Part shown: piece by piece, positions 5,769-9,018 of the stretch
Position numbering within the stretch: the stretch's first letter is position 1
How the letters are laid out: each line of letters starts with the position of its first letter
Source of the DNA: Spirochaetaceae bacterium
GTDB lineage: Bacteria > Spirochaetota > Spirochaetia > SZUA-6 > Fen-1364
Reading direction: 5' to 3'
Assembly: GCA_003141795.1 (NCBI GenBank)
Contig: PLNO01000203.1
Coordinates: 15,899-24,916 of the forward strand
Length of the DNA: 9,018 bases
Made by a program: the position numbers and the translations under genes
The notes under the pieces: generated by a model
What the model was told of the DNA's origin: nothing
Database searches by the model: none
What the model saw: the letters and a program-made list of their open reading frames with translations, nothing else

Positions 5769-7793
5769 TCATGCCTCCGTCAGTGCCGGTGTTGCGCTGA
5801 GCGCCGTCTCGATGGCGGCAAGCGCCTTGTCCACCGTGCATTTCTCGATGATCATGTCCCCGACCCGCACCGTCGGGCCCCTGCCGCAACGCTCGAAGCA
5901 GAACGTCGCCTTCAGGTCCACCGCCTCGGCGATCCCCTTTTCCTCCAGCCGGCTGATGAGCGCACGCAGCAGGTCCTGCGATCCCCTGAGGTAGCAGCTC
6001 GTGCCCACGCAGACGCTCACCTCCAGGAGGGCATCCGATCCCTGGCCGCGGAGCTCGATGCCATTGTCCACGATGCGCTTCCTGCTCTGGTAAACGGTGT
6101 GCAGGAGCTCGTGAGCCACAGAGGAACCGGGTGCTCCCAGGGTTTGCGCGTAGCATTCCCGGACGACGTAATTGTCCTGCGAGCTATGAAGCTCGAGGGT
6201 CTTGTCCGCTGTGTACAGGCCTTTTGCCCGCGCGCGCCGCGCTGCGGGGTCCCGTGTCACCGGCTGTCCGGCCCCGCCGACGCACCCGCCGGGACAGGCC
6301 ATGACTTCCACGATGTCGTAGCTCTCCTCGCCGGAGCGGATCTTGTCCGCCAGCGTCCGCGCGGCGGCCAGACCCGCAACCACGGCGAGCCTGATCTGCG
6401 TCGTGCCGACTCTCACCACGACGGTCCGCGTCCCCGACTCTCCGCGCACCGCGGGGAAGTCCACGGCGTCAAGCCTCTGGCCGGAGAGCTTCTCCGCCGC
6501 GTAGCGCAGCACCGCTTCGCTCACGCCGCCGGAGGCACCGAAGATCACCCCCGCGCCGGTCTTGAAACCGAACGGGGTATCGAGTGATTCGGGTGCGAGC
6601 TGGTCGAAACGGATTCCCGCCTCCCCGATCATTGCGGCAAGCTCCTGCGTGGTGATCACCGCGTTCACGTCGGGCGATCCTCCGCGGGCAAGCTCGGGCC
6701 TGCGCGCCTCGTACTTTTTCGCCGTGCAGGGCATGATCGAAACGACGAAGAGGTTCTTCTCCTCGATGCCGAGGCGTGCCGGCAGCACCTCACGGGCGAG
6801 TGAGCCGAACATGGCCTGCGGAGACCTGCAGGAGGAGAGATTGGGAAGGAGATCGGGGTAGTGGTGCTCGGCGAACTTCACCCACGCCGGGCAGCACGAG
6901 GTGAAAAGGGGGAGGCGCTCGCCGGCGGTCTTGCGGGCAAGGAACTCCTCCGCTTCCTCGATCACGGTGAGGTCTGCGGCGAAGCTCGTGTCGTAGACCT
7001 GGCGGAACCCCATGATCTTCAGCGCCGCGGCGATCTGGCCGGTAGTGAGCACCCCCGGCGCGATTCCAAAGTGCTCGCCGAGGGCGACCCTGACAGCGGG
7101 TGCGATCTGGGCGACCACGGTCTTCTCCGTGTCCTCGAGCGCCTTCCAGACCTCCCGTGTTTCCGAGCGTGGCACGATGGCCCCGGTCGGGCAGACGCTC
7201 GCGCACTGTCCGCAGTTCACGCACTCACCGCTTGCAAGGTCCCGTCCGAACGCCGGCTGCACCGCGACCTGTGAGCCGCGGTTGGCGAAGTCGATCGCAC
7301 CGATGCCCTGGATCTCCGCGCAGAAGCGGACGCAGTCTCCGCAGAGGATGCACTTGTTCGGGTCGCGCACGAGCGCGAGGCTCGAGCGGTCCACCGGCGC
7401 GGCGGGGTGGGACGGCGCGAATCGTACTTTCTCGATGCCGAGCTTCCGGGCAAGGCCCTGGAGCTGGCAGGACGAGCTCTTGGCGCACGTGGGGCAGGAC
7501 TGCTCGTGGTTGGCCAGGAGAAGCTCCACAGCGATGCGCCGGATGTCGCGGATCTCCTCCGTGCTCGTGCGCACCTTCATGCCCTGCTCGGGGGCCGTCG
7601 AGCAGGCGGCGACAAGGCCCCTGCCCTCGACGCTCACGAGGCAGAGCCTGCACGCGCCGTAGACGGAGAGGTCGGAGTGGTAGCAGAAGGTGGGCAGATC
7701 GATTCCCGATCTGCGGATGAGCTCCAGGAGGTTCTTCTCCGTTCCGAGCTCCACCTCTCTCCCGTCGATGATCATCATTCCCGTAGCAGCCAT
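5769..7793 (-). CDS. hydA: [FeFe]-hydrogenase catalytic subunit HydA (bifurcating, NAD(H)-linked type)
   Basis: This is the catalytic subunit that interconverts protons and H2, in a complex with a NuoF-like and a NuoE-like subunit. It is 674 residues long. Domains in order: N-terminal plant-type [2Fe-2S] (C37, C48, C51, C64); a His-Cys3 [4Fe-4S] site (H96, C100, C103, C109); two [4Fe-4S] motifs (C148/151/154/158 and C191/194/197/201); and the H-cluster domain with all three canonical signatures, TSCCPAW at 298-304, MPCTAKK at 354-360 and ACPGGC at 499-504. The proton-relay cysteine C300 is intact, so it should be active. The usual HndD-type protein ends near residue 580. Here about 90 residues follow with C595-x4-C600 and C632-x3-C636, a thioredoxin-like [2Fe-2S] domain as in NuoE; T. 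maritima HydA has a similar tail. GAGGAG 9 nt upstream (7803-7808) supports the ATG at 7793, which lies 4 bases after the hydB stop. It is cytoplasmic, with no signal peptide. Confidence 0.96.
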   Translation of the reverse strand: MAATGMMIIDGREVELGTEKNLLELIRRSGIDLPTFCYHSDLSVYGACRLCLVSVEGRGLVAACSTAPEQGMKVRTSTEEIRDIRRIAVELLLANHEQSCPTCAKSSSCQLQGLARKLGIEKVRFAPSHPAAPVDRSSLALVRDPNKCILCGDCVRFCAEIQGIGAIDFANRGSQVAVQPAFGRDLASGECVNCGQCASVCPTGAIVPRSETREVWKALEDTEKTVVAQIAPAVRVALGEHFGIAPGVLTTGQIAAALKIMGFRQVYDTSFAADLTVIEEAEEFLARKTAGERLPLFTSCCPAWVKFAEHHYPDLLPNLSSCRSPQAMFGSLAREVLPARLGIEEKNLFVVSIMPCTAKKYEARRPELARGGSPDVNAVITTQELAAMIGEAGIRFDQLAPESLDTPFGFKTGAGVIFGASGGVSEAVLRYAAEKLSGQRLDAVDFPAVRGESGTRTVVVRVGTTQIRLAVVAGLAAARTLADKIRSGEESYDIVEVMACPGGCVGGAGQPVTRDPAARRARAKGLYTADKTLELHSSQDNYVVRECYAQTLGAPGSSVAHELLHTVYQSRKRIVDNGIELRGQGSDALLEVSVCVGTSCYLRGSQDLLRALISRLEEKGIAEAVDLKATFCFERCGRGPTVRVGDMIIEKCTVDKALAAIETALSATPALTEA

Positions 7794-7797
7794 ACCC

Positions 7798-9018
7798 TCA
7801 CACTCCTCTCACGGCATTGAAGCGGCACGCCTCGCGGCACGCCCCGCACTTGATGCACACGGCCTGGTCGATCCTGTGCGGCATCTTGCGCTCGCCGCTG
7901 ATCGCACCGACCGGGCACTTCTTTACGCACGCCATGCATCCCTTGCACGCCGCGGCGTCGATCTCGGGCCGGGCAAAAGCCTTGCACGCCCCGGCAGGAC
8001 AGCGCTTCTGCACGATGTGCGCCTCGTACTCCGCGCGGAAGTAGCGCAGCGTGGAGATCACGGGGTTGGGCGCCGTTTTTCCCAGGCCGCAGAGGGATCC
8101 CTTCTGCACCGCCTTTGCGAGGGTCTCCAGGAGATCGATGGTTTCAAGCGTCGCACGGCCCTCGATGATGTCGTCCAGGAGCACGAGCATCTGCCGGGTC
8201 CCCTCGCGGCAGAGAACGCATTTGCCGCACGATTCGTTCTGCGTGAACATCATGAAGTAGCGCGCCATGGCCACCATGCACGTGGAGCTGTTCATGACGA
8301 CGAGCCCGCCGGAGCCGACCATGGCGCCTGCCGCGCGCAGGGAGTCGAAGTCCATGGGGAGGTCGAGGTGCTCCTCCGTGAGGCAGCCTCCCGACGGCCC
8401 GCCGATCTGCACGGCCTTGAACCCCGTGCGGCTCACCTTGCCCTGGGCGTCCGTCACACCGCCGCCGATGGTGAAGATCACCTCGCGCAGCGTGGCGCCG
8501 AAGGGGACCTCGATGAGCCCCGTGTTCGCAACGTGGCCGGTGAGGGCAAAGGTCTTGGAACCGGGCGATCCCTGCGTCCCGATGGCGCGGAACTCCCGGG
8601 CGCCCATGCGGATCACGAGGGGGACTGTGGCAAGGGTCTCCACGTTGTTGATGACCGTGGGCTTGCCGAACAGGCCCTTGACCGCCGGGTAGGGCGGCCG
8701 CGGCCGCGGCATGCCGCGCCGGCCTTCGATGCTGTGGATGAGCGCCGTTTCCTCGCCGCACACGAACGCGCCGGCGCCGATGCGGAGTTCGAGGTCGAAA
8801 TCAAATCCCTTCTCAAAAAGGTTTTTGCCGAGCAGCCCGTTTTTGTAGGCCTGCTCGATGGCGATCTGGAGGCGCTTGATGGCGAGCGGATACTCGGCGC
8901 GGATGTAGATGAACCCGCGGTTGGCGCCCATCGCGTAACCGCCGATGGCCATGCCTTCCATGACGCGGTGGGGGTCGCCTTCGAGGACGGCGCGGTTCAT
9001 GAACGCGCCCGGATCGCC
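7798..9018 (-). CDS. hydB: HydB / NuoF-like NAD(H)- and FMN-binding hydrogenase subunit (5' truncated)
   Basis: This is the diaphorase subunit that binds NAD(H) and FMN and exchanges electrons with HydA. Only the C-terminal 406 residues are in the window. The frame stays open through the edge, and the six codons before the internal ATG at 9000 read GDPGAF, the conserved NuoF context (GDPGAFMNRAVLEGDPH). The gene therefore starts beyond 9018 and that ATG is not the start. Visible hallmarks are the flavin/NAD region with GAGAFVCGEETAL, the GKPTVINNVET segment, and the [4Fe-4S] ligand pattern ESCGKCVLCREG with the distant cysteine in GSLCGLG. The C-terminus adds two ferredoxin motifs (CKGCMACVKKC and CIKCGACREAC), the layout found in bifurcating HydB/HndC proteins and not in respiratory NuoF. 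The missing part should hold the rest of the FMN site and a thioredoxin-like domain. It is the first visible gene of the minus-strand operon; a hydC-like gene is expected further upstream. Confidence 0.95.
   Translation of the reverse strand, partial: GDPGAFMNRAVLEGDPHRVMEGMAIGGYAMGANRGFIYIRAEYPLAIKRLQIAIEQAYKNGLLGKNLFEKGFDFDLELRIGAGAFVCGEETALIHSIEGRRGMPRPRPPYPAVKGLFGKPTVINNVETLATVPLVIRMGAREFRAIGTQGSPGSKTFALTGHVANTGLIEVPFGATLREVIFTIGGGVTDAQGKVSRTGFKAVQIGGPSGGCLTEEHLDLPMDFDSLRAAGAMVGSGGLVVMNSSTCMVAMARYFMMFTQNESCGKCVLCREGTRQMLVLLDDIIEGRATLETIDLLETLAKAVQKGSLCGLGKTAPNPVISTLRYFRAEYEAHIVQKRCPAGACKAFARPEIDAAACKGCMACVKKCPVGAISGERKMPHRIDQAVCIKCGACREACRFNAVRGV

Noticed and set aside
3854..5800. A 648-codon open frame on the plus strand opposite hydS and the phosphatase
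   Set aside because: It is rich in Arg, His, Gly and Ala and shows no domain signature. The opposite strand encodes clear cysteine motifs, H-cluster signatures and a PAS domain. Long antisense frames are expected in GC-rich DNA.
5769..6050. The C-terminal [2Fe-2S] domain of HydA as a separate small gene (a hydC fragment)
   Set aside because: The frame is continuous with HydA with no intervening stop, and the same fusion exists in characterised enzymes.
8998..9000. ATG at 9000 as the start of the HydB gene
   Set aside because: The codons before it read GDPGAF, the conserved NuoF sequence immediately preceding this methionine, so the gene continues past the window edge.
1..9018. CRISPR arrays, tRNA or rRNA genes, transposases or long direct repeats
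   Set aside because: None was seen on reading through both strands. The window is almost fully occupied by the seven protein genes.

Overview
The window looks like chromosomal DNA from a GC-rich, strictly anaerobic, hydrogen-metabolising bacterium. The main evidence is a hydrogenase operon of the electron-bifurcating HydABC type. Lineage cannot be fixed from this sequence: similar clusters occur in Clostridia, Thermotogae, spirochaetes and Desulfobacterota-like anaerobes. High GC with bacterial Shine-Dalgarno sites only narrows it to a bacterium.

Left side, plus strand (1-2840). A membrane regulator, truncated by the window edge, has about seven membrane helices followed by a LuxR-type DNA-binding domain. 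It is followed closely by a NapH-like membrane protein with two C-terminal [4Fe-4S] ferredoxin motifs. A hairpin plus T-tract at the end of that gene looks like a terminator. Directly behind it, a sigma70-like promoter leads into a solitary beta-class DNA methyltransferase. This gene is visibly richer in A/T than its neighbours and has no restriction partner here.

Right side, minus strand (9018 down to 2862). Four tightly packed genes read right to left: a HydB/NuoF-like diaphorase subunit (5' part outside the window), a 674-residue catalytic [FeFe]-hydrogenase HydA with a fused C-terminal [2Fe-2S] domain, a PAS-containing sensory-type [FeFe]-hydrogenase (HydS, group C), and a SpoIIE/PP2C-type phosphatase. 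The gaps are 4, 4 and -25 bases. Each downstream start has a purine-rich Shine-Dalgarno site 9 nt upstream, so the four are probably one translationally linked transcript. The HydC/NuoE subunit would be expected upstream of hydB, beyond base 9018.

How the genes may work together (inference). HydAB(C) would make or use H2 with NAD(H) and ferredoxin. HydS carries the substitutions of the sensory H-cluster lineage and a PAS domain, so it could read H2 or redox state. The phosphatase, whose gene overlaps hydS, would pass that signal to an unknown phosphoprotein. The least described parts are the roughly 160-residue C-terminal region of the phosphatase and the pairing of the membrane LuxR regulator with the membrane ferredoxin protein. 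The catalytic hydrogenase and its architecture are otherwise known from other anaerobes. There is no CRISPR array, rRNA, tRNA or insertion sequence that I can see.
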